Shown here: piece by piece, positions 8,197-17,581 of the stretch
Layout of the letters: each line of letters opens with the position of its first letter
Numbering within the stretch: position 1 is the stretch's first letter
Source of the DNA: Sphingomonas sp. Root720
GTDB lineage: Bacteria > Pseudomonadota > Alphaproteobacteria > Sphingomonadales > Sphingomonadaceae
Assembly (NCBI RefSeq): GCF_001428605.1
Contig: NZ_LMID01000016.1
Span: 62,001-126,000, forward strand
Direction: 5' to 3'
Length of the DNA: 64,000 nt
Program-made: the position numbers and the translations under genes
Notes under the pieces: model-generated
Seen by the model: only the letters and a program-made list of their open reading frames with translations
Databases searched by the model: none
Told to the model about the DNA's origin: nothing

Positions 8197-9102
8197 TCAG
8201 GAGGGACGGTCGGCGAATCGCCAGACGCGGATGTGATCGATTTCCATCCGCGCCGGCATGACCGTCCCCGCGTCGGGATCGCCCGGCCATTTCCCGCCGA
8301 TCGCAAGATTGGCGAGAAGATACATGGGCTGGCCGGCGTCCGCCGTGGTCGGGATCGAGGCGGTCCGGACGCCGTCGATATAATAATCGAGCCGCTCGGG
8401 GGTCCACAGCACCGCGTAGAGATGAAACTGGTCGGCGGTCCCGGCCATCGTCACCTTGCGGGTGATCGACTTCTGCAGCTTCGAGTGCAGGCTCTGGAAT
8501 ACCGTGCCGGGCTTGTCGCCATGCGCTTCCAATATGTCGATCTCGGGTGGCCAGCCGCCCTTGGCGGGCAATAGCCAGAAGGCGGGCCAGATGCCCTTGC
8601 CGCCGGTCCAGCGCGCGCGGATCTCGAAATAGCCATAGGCCTGCTCGAAACTGCATTTTGTGGTGATCAGCCCCGAACTGTAGAGCGCCTGACCGAGCGC
8701 GCTGCCGCCGATGTTGGCGGGCTGCTTCGCCAGCGCCCGGTCGAGCTTCGCCTTCACCGCCGGCGACAGCGGACGCGCGGTAATGGCGAGCTTGCCGTCG
8801 CGCACCTCGAAAGGCTGGACCCCGGCGCCGAGGAAGTCGCGATCGAAATATATCTGCCGCTCGCGATTGCCGTAGAGACTGCGGTTGGCGATCGAGCCCG
8901 CCTTTCCGCACGTCTTGTAGGCGGTGCGCCAGATATCGTCGCGCAACGCGCTGCCGTCGAATTCCTCCTCGAAGCTCATCCGCATCGCGAGCCCCGCCGG
9001 CGGCCCGGAAACGGCGGACGACCCGGTCTTGCCGCCGCCGATCGCCAGTGCCGCGACCGAGCAGGCGAGCAGTGCGACACCGCCGGCAATATAGATGCGC
9101 AT
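8197..9102 (-). CDS. Secreted glycoside hydrolase family 16 protein
   Basis: A 301-residue beta-glucanase-like enzyme. The start at 9102 is chosen because AAGGAG lies 6 bases before it; the ATG 6 bases further upstream abuts the ribosome site. The N-terminus (RIYIAGGVALLACSVAALA) is a signal peptide or anchor. The catalytic signature EIDILE, with nucleophile and acid/base glutamates, follows GGWPP in the middle of the protein, and GKGIWPAFWLLP just upstream is typical of GH16. It probably trims or depolymerises the polysaccharide made by the surrounding genes, like ExoK-type glycanases. It is transcribed against ugd and shares its upstream space with the priming transferase gene. Confidence 0.9.
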   Translation of the reverse strand: MRIYIAGGVALLACSVAALAIGGGKTGSSAVSGPPAGLAMRMSFEEEFDGSALRDDIWRTAYKTCGKAGSIANRSLYGNRERQIYFDRDFLGAGVQPFEVRDGKLAITARPLSPAVKAKLDRALAKQPANIGGSALGQALYSSGLITTKCSFEQAYGYFEIRARWTGGKGIWPAFWLLPAKGGWPPEIDILEAHGDKPGTVFQSLHSKLQKSITRKVTMAGTADQFHLYAVLWTPERLDYYIDGVRTASIPTTADAGQPMYLLANLAIGGKWPGDPDAGTVMPARMEIDHIRVWRFADRPS

Positions 9103-9452
9103 GGCCATCTCCTTTTTGCACCGCAGCATAAGCATGGCCAAATGCCAATCGCCGAGCGCCTGGATTACACGAAACTGAACAAACGCTCCGAAACGACGGT
9201 GAATTCGATCACTTTCGACGAAACGAGTGCATTTAACGACCGGTTGATAATAAATCTCAAAATTAACCTGAAAATACTCGCTAATTCATGGAACAAATTT
9301 ACGGTGCGGCGAAAGGTGCCTAATGCACGCCGAATATTCACGAATCCGCGCGCAAGTCACGTTACGGCGTTGACCCTGCGGATGGTGCGTTGCAAAGTAA
9401 TCGTGATTGGGGGCTCATCGAAACTCGCCGCTGTGGGTTTAGGGAGCTAGAT
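9103..9452. other. Divergent intergenic region between GH16 and priming transferase genes
   Basis: No gene is seen. The stretch around 9180-9340 is AT-rich relative to its surroundings and should carry both divergent promoters. A 14-base motif at 9118-9131 (GCACCGCAGCATAA) recurs with one change at 19196-19209, in the upstream space of the flippase gene. Confidence 0.45.
9441..9446 (+). promoter_or_regulatory. Ribosome binding site deciding the start of the priming transferase
   Basis: AGGGAG lies 6 bases before the ATG at 9453. It favours that start over an in-frame ATG at 9390 that would add 21 residues. Confidence 0.6.
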
Positions 9453-10970
9453 ATGCTTCGTTCAACGATGCACCTCAGGCTCAAGCCTGGGAATGATATG
9501 GCAAGTGCGCCGCTCCGTCCGGACGAGATCATCGACGAGCCGTCGCCGGCTTCGGTCTCCGTGCCGCCGGTCCGGCGAAAAGGGCTGTCTTTCCACATCG
9601 CGCGCGATACGCGGCGCGCATGTGAATTCGCGGCGCTCGCGGCCGCGCTGATGCTCAGCGCGTCGCTGTTTCCCAAATGGATCATCCACGAACCGGTCAG
9701 CGTGTTCTGGGGGACCATGATCTGGCTGGTGACCTATGCCGGCCTGTGCGCCATCGGTCCGGACTCGGCGTTCGACTGCCGCACCGACCGGCTGGCGCAG
9801 AAGATCGGCTATTGGCTCAAGGCTACCGGCGCGATCATCGTCCTCGCTTTCATGTCGAAGGACCATCTAGAGCTGTCGCGGCTGTGGATCGCCACCGGCG
9901 TGACGCTCGGCTGCGTCGTGATCTACGGCGTGATGGTGGTGTCGGACCAGCTTTCGGCGTCGCTCCATCGGAACGGCACCCTCGGCGACCGGCTGGCCAT
10001 CTATGGCACCGACGGCCGGATCGAGCATCTGCTCAACATCCTCAACAACAACGATCGCCGCTTCCAGATCGACAGCATCTACGGCGAAACCCGCGATGTC
10101 GACGTCGCGGCGCCCGAACGGATCAAGCTTCGCTGGGGCCTGGACGACCTGATCGCACGCGCCCGGGCGGGTCACATCGATGCGATCCTGCTCAATCTTC
10201 CCTGGCACGAACAGGGCGTTGTCGAACATGTCGTCCGCCGCCTCGAGGAAGTGAACGTCGACGTCATGATCGTGCCTTCGGAACTGCAACTCGCCCGCCG
10301 GACGATGAGCATCCAGCGCTGCGGCCCCTTTGCTACGATCGCGCTCTACCAGCGGCCGATGCAGGGCATCGGCGCCCTGATGAAGATAGCGCTCGACCGC
10401 AGCGTCGCCGCGCTGGCGCTGCTCTTCTTCGGCCCGCTGATGCTGTTCGTCGCCGCCGCCATCTGGATCGAGTCACCCGGCCCCGTGCTGTTCCGGCAAA
10501 AGCGCCGGGGCATGAACAACGAGCCTTTCACCATGCTCAAGTTCCGGAGCATGCACCTCGCGGCGAGCGATCAGAATGCCGACAAGCTGGTCACGCGCGG
10601 CGATTCCCGTGTGACCCGGGTCGGCGCGTTCATCCGCAAGACGAGCCTCGACGAGCTGCCGCAGCTGATCAACATCCTGCGCGGCGACATGTCCCTGGTC
10701 GGCCCGCGTCCCCATGCCTATGGCGCCAAGGCGGCCGACCGGCTCTACGAGGAGGTGGTGGCGCGCTATCCGGCCCGACACCGCGTCCTTCCCGGCCTGA
10801 CCGGCCTGGCGCAGGTGCGCGGCTTCCGCGGCAACACGCTGCGCGAGGAGGACATCATCCGGCGCTTCGACAGCGATCTCGAATATATCGAACGCTGGTC
10901 GATCTCGCTGGATCTCGTGATCATCGTCCGCACCGCGATCACGCTGTTCTTCCACAAGGAGGCCTATTGA
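9453..10970 (+). CDS. Undecaprenyl-phosphate sugar phosphotransferase (priming, WcaJ-type)
   Basis: Transfers a sugar-1-phosphate, most likely glucose or galactose, from its UDP form to undecaprenyl phosphate to start the repeat unit at the inner membrane. The 505-residue protein has the full polyprenol phosphotransferase layout: several N-terminal membrane helices (about residues 55-180), a soluble CoA-binding-like middle domain (from [14 protein letters not shown]), a fifth hydrophobic segment ([19 protein letters not shown]), and the C-terminal bacterial sugar transferase domain with [38 protein letters not shown] (in parts) and [10 protein letters not shown]. It leads a rightward group with the export, polymerase and acyltransferase genes. 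Confidence 0.93.
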   Translation: MLRSTMHLRLKPGNDMASAPLRPDEIIDEPSPASVSVPPVRRKGLSFHIARDTRRACEFAALAAALMLSASLFPKWIIHEPVSVFWGTMIWLVTYAGLCAIGPDSAFDCRTDRLAQKIGYWLKATGAIIVLAFMSKDHLELSRLWIATGVTLGCVVIYGVMVVSDQLSASLHRNGTLGDRLAIYGTDGRIEHLLNILNNNDRRFQIDSIYGETRDVDVAAPERIKLRWGLDDLIARARAGHIDAILLNLPWHEQGVVEHVVRRLEEVNVDVMIVPSELQLARRTMSIQRCGPFATIALYQRPMQGIGALMKIALDRSVAALALLFFGPLMLFVAAAIWIESPGPVLFRQKRRGMNNEPFTMLKFRSMHLAASDQNADKLVTRGDSRVTRVGAFIRKTSLDELPQLINILRGDMSLVGPRPHAYGAKAADRLYEEVVARYPARHRVLPGLTGLAQVRGFRGNTLREEDIIRRFDSDLEYIERWSISLDLVIIVRTAITLFFHKEAY

Positions 10971-11010
10971 TCTGCCGGGGATCGGATCCGGCAGCGAAAA
11001 GGATTTCGAC

Positions 11011-11607
11011 ATGAAGGCTTTCGCCACATCTACCCTTCGCCGCGCCGCGGCCCTGGCGCTCGCGCTGCTCATGATGCTAGGGCTGGCCGTCCCCGCCGCC
11101 GCGCGGGAGGACCAGCCCCCGGTGCCCCTGGGAACCACGCTCGCGCCCGGTTATGTGCTGGGGACTGGCGACAAGCTCAGGATCAGTGTCTTCGGCGAGC
11201 CCAAGCTGGAGGGCGAATATGTCGTCAGCAGCACGGGCATCGTCTCCTTCCCGCTGATCGGCAACATCCCCGCCAGCGGGCAGACGGTAGAAGCGCTGCA
11301 GGAGAACATCCGCTCGAAGCTCGCCGCCGGCTATCTGAAGGATCCGAGGGTCAGTGCCGAGGTGCTGAACTATCGGCCCTTCTACATACTGGGCGAGATC
11401 AACAAGCCCGGCGAATATCCGTTCGTCAACGGCATCACCGTCCAGCAGGCCGTCGCGATGGCCGGCGGCTTCGGCTATCGTGCCAACACCCGCCGGGTGT
11501 TCATCAAGCGTGCGCTCGACACGATGGAGCGACCGGTCGAGATCAAGGGCAAGGCGGTGCTGTTGATGCCGGGCGACACGGTCCGGGTCGGCGAGCGCTT
11601 CTTCTAG
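11011..11607 (+). CDS. Polysaccharide export protein (OPX/GumB-type)
   Basis: A 198-residue periplasmic or outer-membrane export protein. An N-terminal signal peptide (about residues 1-32, ending AVPAAA) is followed by a polysaccharide export domain (APGYVLGTGDKLRISVFGEPKL, in parts) and one SLBB domain (YILGEINKPGEYPFVNG). It is the short Wza/GumB form, with no C-terminal barrel helix and, unlike Wza, no lipobox cysteine. It presumably works with the Wzc-like protein (15400-17532) and perhaps with the beta-barrel protein at 14101-15363. It lies 40 bases after the priming transferase and 7 bases before the polymerase, so all are probably co-transcribed. Confidence 0.92.
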   Translation: MKAFATSTLRRAAALALALLMMLGLAVPAAAREDQPPVPLGTTLAPGYVLGTGDKLRISVFGEPKLEGEYVVSSTGIVSFPLIGNIPASGQTVEALQENIRSKLAAGYLKDPRVSAEVLNYRPFYILGEINKPGEYPFVNGITVQQAVAMAGGFGYRANTRRVFIKRALDTMERPVEIKGKAVLLMPGDTVRVGERFF

Positions 11608-11614
11608 GGTCCGC

Positions 11615-12964
11615 ATGAACAGCGCTCCCGCTACGCTGGTGATCGCGCGGCTTGCTGCGGCCGAACGGCCGACCGACATCCGCGCTGCCAAGGGCTACGA
11701 CCTGTTCTTCGGCTTTGCGTCGGTCAGCCTGATGCTGTTCGTGCCGCAGCTGAAGTCGCTGACCCCGCTGCTCCTGCTGGTCCTGCTGGCCTTCCACTGC
11801 ATCTGGCGGCGCGAGGACCTGCCGCGCCTGTTGCGCGCGTCGAGCCTCTACCTGTTGCTGCCGCTGTTCGCGGTGACGTCCTGCCTGTGGTCGCTCGATC
11901 CCGACGCCACCCGCTATTATGGCTTCCAGTTCCTGATCACCGCCTTCATCGGCTGCATCATCGGCGCCGGGCTGGACCGGAAGGCGGCGATGCGGGGCGT
12001 GTTCCTCGCCTTTACCGTCTACGCCTTCTCCTCGCTGCTGTTCGGGCGCAGCGTCACCTGGGGCGGCGGCGCGATGGGCAACTCGGCCTTTGCCGGCCTC
12101 GCCCAGGCGAAGAACACGGCGGGCGACTGCGGCGCGGTGGGCGTCATCCTCTCGCTCGCCGTCCTGTTCGATTCGATCGAGGAGCGGAAGCGCTTCCTCG
12201 CGCTGGTCGCCCTGGTCGCGCTTGCGGTGCAGATGGAGATGCTCATCGCCTCACGATCCTCGGGCGCCATCCTGGCGGTGGCAATCGCCGTCCCGCTGTT
12301 CCTGCTGTGGAGCTTCTCGCGGTTATTCCAGAAGGCCGTGCGGGTGGTGACGGCGATCACCGCGATCGTCGGCATCTCGACCGCGGTGCTGACCCATCAT
12401 ATCTGGCTGCCGCCGCTGGTCGCGCAGATGTCGCGGGCGATGGGCAAGGACAGCACGCTGACCGGCAGGACCTATTTGTGGGACCGGGCCGACGCGCTGA
12501 TATCCGAAAAGCCGCTGCTCGGGCTGGGCTACAACGCCTTCTGGCGCAAGGGCAATCTCGATGCCGAGGGATTATGGCGTCATGCGGGCATCGCCTCCCG
12601 GTCGGGCTTCAACTTCCACAGCACCCCGACCGAACTGCTCGTCCATCTCGGCTATATCGGACTGGCGCTGTTCGCCCTCGTCTTCTCGGGGCTGGCGATC
12701 ACGCTGCTGATGCGGACGATGATCCGGCCCGATGCGATCATGATCGGATGGTGCACGCTGCTGACCTACGAGGTCGTCCGCATGCCGTTCGAATCGATCG
12801 GTACCGGCCCCTTCCACTACACCACCTCGCTGCTCGCCGCGGGGCTGGTCGTCAGCGTCGGCTGGCTCGCGCGCGGCTACCGGCCCGAACCGCTTCCCGG
12901 CCGGCCGCGCCAGTTTCGGGGCGAGCGCCGCCGACCCCTGTACAGCCCGAAGGCGACGGCTTGA
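11615..12964 (+). CDS. O-antigen ligase/Wzy-like polysaccharide polymerase
   Basis: A 449-residue inner-membrane protein with about ten hydrophobic helices and a large periplasmic loop (about residues 275-340, containing LTGRTYLWDRADALISEKPLLGLGYNAFW in parts), the hallmark of the O-antigen ligase/ExoQ/Wzy superfamily. In this setting it most likely polymerises lipid-linked repeat units in the periplasm rather than ligating O-antigen. The C-terminal 30 residues are basic and cytoplasmic. The stop overlaps the TTG start of the next gene by four bases (TTGA). Confidence 0.85.
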   Translation: MNSAPATLVIARLAAAERPTDIRAAKGYDLFFGFASVSLMLFVPQLKSLTPLLLLVLLAFHCIWRREDLPRLLRASSLYLLLPLFAVTSCLWSLDPDATRYYGFQFLITAFIGCIIGAGLDRKAAMRGVFLAFTVYAFSSLLFGRSVTWGGGAMGNSAFAGLAQAKNTAGDCGAVGVILSLAVLFDSIEERKRFLALVALVALAVQMEMLIASRSSGAILAVAIAVPLFLLWSFSRLFQKAVRVVTAITAIVGISTAVLTHHIWLPPLVAQMSRAMGKDSTLTGRTYLWDRADALISEKPLLGLGYNAFWRKGNLDAEGLWRHAGIASRSGFNFHSTPTELLVHLGYIGLALFALVFSGLAITLLMRTMIRPDAIMIGWCTLLTYEVVRMPFESIGTGPFHYTTSLLAAGLVVSVGWLARGYRPEPLPGRPRQFRGERRRPLYSPKATA

Positions 12965-14097
12965 GCGGTCCCCCGCCCGAGCGCCCCAGGCCCCCTCTCT
13001 CCCCCGCAGTCTCCAATTCCATCAAGGTCGCCCGTGTCCTCGGCATATTGGGGCTGGTGATCATCCATGTGCCGCCGTGGCGGATCGACCTGGGCGATCC
13101 GCCACGCGCGATCGGAGCGTTCGATCTGGTCTTCCAATATTGCCAGGAGTTGTTCGGCCGGGCGAGCGTGCCGCTGCTCAGCATCATTTCGGGCTATCTG
13201 ATGGTGCGCCTCGACACGGGCATAGCCCCCCGCGCGCGGCTTGCGAAAAAGGCATGGTCGCTGCTGGTCCCACTGTTCTGCTGGAATCTGATCGCCGTGC
13301 TGCTGGCGGCGATCCTCGACGGCGGCCTTCCCGAGCGAAGCTGGCTCGGATGGGCCAACGAGCTTTTCGCGCTGACCGCCGAGCCGGCGATCCTGCCGCT
13401 CTATTTCCTGCGCGACATGTTCGTCTGCGCCATCCTCTACCCGCTGCTCAGGGCCCTGATCGGTCGCTGGCCGGTTCCCGCGATCCTGTTCGCCCTGGCC
13501 ATCACGCTCGCCGACTGGACCTATCCGCTCTTCATCGGTTCGGGCCCCTTCCTGTTCTTCACCGTCGGGGTCGGGGTCGCGCTAGGCAAGGTCCGCGCGA
13601 GGCCGGGCCGGACCGCCACCGCCCTGATCGCAGCGGCCGCGCTGCTCGTCCCGGCCTTCACCACCTCGGTCACCACCGCGATGCTGACCGGCGCCTTCGA
13701 TCAGCCGACGCTCGATGCGGCGTTCACCGCCGGGCTGTATCTGGAGAGGGTGTTCGGCGCCGGGGCCACCTGGCTGCTGGCCGGCTGGGTCGTGCGACAG
13801 CCCTGGGCCGGGAGGGTGACGGCGATCGAACCGATGATCTTCCTGGTCTTCTGCTCGCACGTCCTGTGGCTGGGCCTTGCCTGGAATGTCCTTCACCGGA
13901 TCGGGCTCGACTATGACCACCCGCTCTATCCGCTGTTCTTCCTGACGGCCCCGCTGCAGGCGCTGGCGGCGGGCGTGGCGCTCCACGCGGTGCTGAGCCG
14001 CATCGCACCGCGCCTGCTGGCGGTGCTGTGCGGCGGACGGACACCGTCGGCGAGGCCCGGGCGGGCGACAACGCCGCGCTTGCGCCGGACCTCGTGA
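12961..14097 (+). CDS. Acyltransferase family 3 membrane protein
   Basis: A 378-residue integral membrane protein of the acyltransferase-3 (OafA/ExoZ/GumF-like) family. The start is a TTG overlapping the previous stop; no in-frame ATG lies nearby. The family's first-helix region reads KVARVLGILGLVIIHVPPW, with the conserved histidine in VIIHV, and about ten helices follow. It probably adds acetyl or another acyl group to the polysaccharide or its lipid-linked repeat. It ends the rightward group, and its stop is 3 bases from that of the convergent beta-barrel gene. Confidence 0.85.
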   Translation: MSGPPPERPRPPLSPAVSNSIKVARVLGILGLVIIHVPPWRIDLGDPPRAIGAFDLVFQYCQELFGRASVPLLSIISGYLMVRLDTGIAPRARLAKKAWSLLVPLFCWNLIAVLLAAILDGGLPERSWLGWANELFALTAEPAILPLYFLRDMFVCAILYPLLRALIGRWPVPAILFALAITLADWTYPLFIGSGPFLFFTVGVGVALGKVRARPGRTATALIAAAALLVPAFTTSVTTAMLTGAFDQPTLDAAFTAGLYLERVFGAGATWLLAGWVVRQPWAGRVTAIEPMIFLVFCSHVLWLGLAWNVLHRIGLDYDHPLYPLFFLTAPLQALAAGVALHAVLSRIAPRLLAVLCGGRTPSARPGRATTPRLRRTS

Positions 14098-14100
14098 CGA

Positions 14101-15363
14101 TCAGCGCTTGAACATCAGCGCGACGAACACATTGTTCGAGCTGAAACGAATCGCGGGGTTCGCCGAACTGCGCTTCTCGAAGGCGTAACCTGCCCGCAAT
14201 TCCATGAACCTGCCCGGCAGCAGATAGCGGGCGCCGAACCGCGCCTCATATTCGCGGCTCCTGGGGGAAAGGCCCGCGGGGCTGATGCGGGCATAGCGCG
14301 TGCCGACCGAGAGGATCAGGTTGCGCAACAGCTCATGGTCGATATCGGCGGTGAACTCGCTGCGCAGATTGCCCGCCGTGGTCTGCGAACTGGTCTCGTC
14401 GACCGCGCGCTGGGCGGTGAGCTTGAAGCTGGTCAGCGAGGTGATGTTCCACAGGATGTCGGCGCCATAGGAAAGGCCGTCGACGTCGCGCAGCTTCGGA
14501 TCGGCATAATTCTGTTTCAGATAGCCCACCCGGATATTCCCGTAGACCAGGCTGGTCAGTTCGAGCCCCAGACCGGCTTCGGCGCGCAGGCCCTTCGCGC
14601 TCCGGTCGGTCTGCGTGATGGGATCGAAGCCCGGGTCGCCCGGCCGCAGGTCATAGGTGCGCTTCTCGCGCTGGACCCTGACGAAGGCGCTGGTGCCCGA
14701 TCGCAGGCGGTACGAAACTTGGCCCGTGGCATTGCGGACCTTGAGGTTGCGGAAGCTCAGGTCGATCGGATTTCCGAGCGGATCGGTCGTGTCCATATAG
14801 CGGATGCGACGATATTCGCCCTTGCCGAGCAGGATGAAGTCACCCACCTCCTGTTCGAGCCCCGCCGACCCGGCATAGCGGTCGAATTTCACGCGGGTGC
14901 GCGATCCCGTGAAGCTGCCCAGGCTGCTGCGGTTCTCCGCGTTGCGCTCGGCGCTGCCCGTGAAGCGGATCCGCGTGCGCCGGGTGACGTCGACGACGCC
15001 GCGCCCGTTGGCGCCATATTCGCTGGCATCCTCGGTATCGAGCTTGGCGTGGAAGCTGCGGTGATAATAGGCCTTCAGGTCGAAGGCGTGGCGCGCCAGA
15101 TTGCTGCGCACCCGCACCTCCGGTTCGAGATAGAAGATCTTGTCGCCGCGCTTGCCGGCCGAACTGGCGAGGACATTGTCGTCATATTCGGCCCGACCGG
15201 TCACGCTCGGATAGATGAGCAGCGAGCCGGCGCTCAGACCGGGCGCGTCGAACGCGGGACGGTTGCGATCGGCGACGCCGACGTCGGGCGGAATATCCTG
15301 CGCCTGCGCGACCGAACATAGTGCAGTGCCCGACAACATGGTGAGCCACTGGGGGATTCGCAT
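14101..15363 (-). CDS. Outer-membrane beta-barrel protein of the exopolysaccharide locus
   Basis: A 420-residue protein. GAGGAGG, 4 bases before the ATG at 15363, selects this start over one 10 codons upstream. A signal peptide (about residues 1-21, ending VAQA) is followed by a sequence of alternating hydrophobic and polar residues with many aromatic strand ends, finishing in NNVFVALMFKR, typical of outer-membrane barrels. It resembles the barrel proteins of sphingan/GumB-type clusters (outer membrane beta-barrel, capsule-associated). It may form the outer-membrane pore for the finished polymer, because the OPX protein here is too short to span the membrane. That role is inferred from position. 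It is downstream of the Wzc-like gene by 36 bases. Confidence 0.8.
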   Translation of the reverse strand: MRIPQWLTMLSGTALCSVAQAQDIPPDVGVADRNRPAFDAPGLSAGSLLIYPSVTGRAEYDDNVLASSAGKRGDKIFYLEPEVRVRSNLARHAFDLKAYYHRSFHAKLDTEDASEYGANGRGVVDVTRRTRIRFTGSAERNAENRSSLGSFTGSRTRVKFDRYAGSAGLEQEVGDFILLGKGEYRRIRYMDTTDPLGNPIDLSFRNLKVRNATGQVSYRLRSGTSAFVRVQREKRTYDLRPGDPGFDPITQTDRSAKGLRAEAGLGLELTSLVYGNIRVGYLKQNYADPKLRDVDGLSYGADILWNITSLTSFKLTAQRAVDETSSQTTAGNLRSEFTADIDHELLRNLILSVGTRYARISPAGLSPRSREYEARFGARYLLPGRFMELRAGYAFEKRSSANPAIRFSSNNVFVALMFKR

Positions 15364-15399
15364 GCTTCCTCCTCTGATTTCCCTTGCCCCCAAGAGCGG

Positions 15400-17532
15400 T
15401 CAGTTCTGGTAATATCCCTTGAATTTCTGGTGGTAGCCGTAGACGTCGCTCTGTCCCGTGCTGGCGTAGCGGCGGATGTCGACCTGGGTCAGCGCGAGGC
15501 CCGCGATATTGGCATTGGCGTCGACGAGCAGTTCGATCGCCGTCTCGGCCGCGCTGATCGAAGTCTTGCGCCAGCGGGTAATGACCAGGACGCTGTCGAC
15601 CACGGAGGCGACCGCGCGGGCATCGGCGACCCCCAGGATCGGGGCGGTATCGATCACCACCAGCTCAAATCGCTCGCGCAGCTGGCGCAGCAGCTTGTCG
15701 AGATTGGCGGGGGTCAGCGGGTCGTAGGCGCTCAATTGCCCTTCGGCCGTGCCGAGGACATGGAGGCCGGTCGCCTCGTCGACGACCAGCGCATCGTCGA
15801 GACGGGCCTGGCCCGACAACACCTCGATCAGGCCGACACTCGGCTGGATGCCCAGCATCTCGCTGGATCCGCGGCGGCGCAGGTCGCAGTCGACCAGCAC
15901 GGTGCTCGTCCCGGCCATCGCCGCCGTGCGGGCCAGGCAGACCGAGGTCGTGGTCTTGCCCTCCTGCGGCAGCGGCGAAGTGATCGCCAGCGTCCGCGCC
16001 CGGCTGCGCAGGGCCACGAAGGCCCTGAGACTGCGCAGCGATTCCGCGAACGAGGAAAAGGGGTGCGAGATGATATAGTCCTGGGGAGTCTCGGTCTCGC
16101 GCAGGCCGCCCAGCGTCGAGCCCAGGCTCGGCACCGCACCGGCATAGCGGACGCGCAGGCGCTTTTCGACGTCGTCCTTGGTCTGTACTCCGCGCTGCAG
16201 ATATTCGGCGAGCGCTACGGCGACCAGGCCGCCGAACAGCGCGCCGACGATGCCGAACAGGGCTGCGAGCTTGACGTTGGGCGAGTCCGGTAGGGTCGGC
16301 ACCACGCCGAGCGAAGAGATGCGCGCGTCGGGCTGTTGCAGGCCTTCCTGTGCCGCGGTCTCCTTCGATCGGTTGAGGAACGCCTCGTAGATCTGCTTGC
16401 TCGCCTCCGCACGCCGTTCGAGTTCCAGATAGCCGACCTGCGCCGAGTTGTTCGACGCCAGCGTGCCCCTCGCCTGCGCCTGGCTGCCCTGAAGCGAGCT
16501 CAACCGCGAGGACGCGACCCGCACCTCCGCCTCGAGGCTCGACAGGATTCGGTCGATCTCGAGCTGGATCTGGGAGCGGATGTCGGCGAGCTGGCTCTTG
16601 GCGGTCCGCACCTCGGGATAGAGATCGCCATAGCGTGTCTCGAGCTGGGCGAGCTGCTGACTGGCTTCCGCCTCGCGGGCGCGCAGGCCGGCGACGGTGC
16701 CCGAGCCGAGCGCCGCGCCGACATCGGCGCCCTTGCCGCCGCGCTGGAGCTGGGCGCGCGCCGCACTGAGACGGCCCTGCTTCTCGGCCAGTTCGGCGCG
16801 GGCGAGCGAAATCTGCTGGTTGAGCGAGGACACTTCCTGCTCGGCCATCGTGGCGCCCTGGGCGCTCATCAGGCCGTTGCTGATCTTGTAGTTCTGGAGG
16901 GCCGCATCGGCCGCACCGGCGGCGGCGCGCAATTCGGTCATGCGGCGGTTGAGCCAGACATTGGCCGACCGGGTCGCGCCGACCTTCGAATCGGTCTGCG
17001 CCGCGACATATTGGCGGGCGAAGCTGTTGGCGACTGCCGCGGCCATGTCGGGGCGGTCCGAACTCGCGGTGATGTCGATGACATAGGTCAGCCCCGAGCG
17101 GACGACCGCGACCTGACGGAGCAGCCGCGCCGCGGCGCGCTGCAGTTCGGCCTCGCTCCGGATCGGCCCGACCTCATAGCCCTGGCGGCTGAGGTCGGTA
17201 GCCACGCGCATCGCCAGGGTCGGCGAGGTGAGCATGCGCACCTCGGTATCGACGACGTCGCTGTCCTTGGGGAGGTTGGGCACGACCGACTGCATCTTGA
17301 TGACGTCGTTGGTGCGCGGCTCGATCACCACGCTGGCGGTGCTGGTGTAGATCGGCACCATCGTCACGGTGCGGAGCACCACCGCCGCGAGGATCAGCAA
17401 GGCGACCCCCAGGAACAGCCACAAATGCCGCCTGAAGATCATCCACAGGTGGCCGGGATCCGGCAGCAAGCCTTTCAGCCGCCCGCCTTCGGCCCGGTTG
17501 TCCGCGGTGGGGAAGTCCTGCACATGGTCCAT
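15400..17532 (-). CDS. Wzc-like polysaccharide co-polymerase with tyrosine kinase domain
   Basis: A 710-residue inner-membrane protein controlling chain length and export. A first membrane helix (about 36-57) leads into the Wzz/chain-length domain, then a long coiled-coil-rich periplasmic part (about 180-370, many Ala/Gln/Arg/Glu). A second helix (ALFGIVGALFGGLVAVALAEY) near residue 420 precedes the cytoplasmic BY-kinase, with Walker A (PLPQEGKTTT) near residue 517, VLVDCDLRRRG as Walker A', and the ITRW strand. The C-terminus has five tyrosines in the last 22 residues, the usual autophosphorylation cluster. Flippase upstream and barrel downstream lie on the same strand. Confidence 0.93.
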   Translation of the reverse strand: MDHVQDFPTADNRAEGGRLKGLLPDPGHLWMIFRRHLWLFLGVALLILAAVVLRTVTMVPIYTSTASVVIEPRTNDVIKMQSVVPNLPKDSDVVDTEVRMLTSPTLAMRVATDLSRQGYEVGPIRSEAELQRAAARLLRQVAVVRSGLTYVIDITASSDRPDMAAAVANSFARQYVAAQTDSKVGATRSANVWLNRRMTELRAAAGAADAALQNYKISNGLMSAQGATMAEQEVSSLNQQISLARAELAEKQGRLSAARAQLQRGGKGADVGAALGSGTVAGLRAREAEASQQLAQLETRYGDLYPEVRTAKSQLADIRSQIQLEIDRILSSLEAEVRVASSRLSSLQGSQAQARGTLASNNSAQVGYLELERRAEASKQIYEAFLNRSKETAAQEGLQQPDARISSLGVVPTLPDSPNVKLAALFGIVGALFGGLVAVALAEYLQRGVQTKDDVEKRLRVRYAGAVPSLGSTLGGLRETETPQDYIISHPFSSFAESLRSLRAFVALRSRARTLAITSPLPQEGKTTTSVCLARTAAMAGTSTVLVDCDLRRRGSSEMLGIQPSVGLIEVLSGQARLDDALVVDEATGLHVLGTAEGQLSAYDPLTPANLDKLLRQLRERFELVVIDTAPILGVADARAVASVVDSVLVITRWRKTSISAAETAIELLVDANANIAGLALTQVDIRRYASTGQSDVYGYHQKFKGYYQN

Positions 17533-17581
17533 GATCGATTATCAACCTCCGATTTGACCTGCCAAAAGCCCCCTTTCAGCC

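Noticed and set aside
11887-14097. A 736-codon frame running through the polymerase gene into the acyltransferase
   Set aside because: The first 358 codons are a shadow of the polymerase; only the part from TTG 12961 is real.
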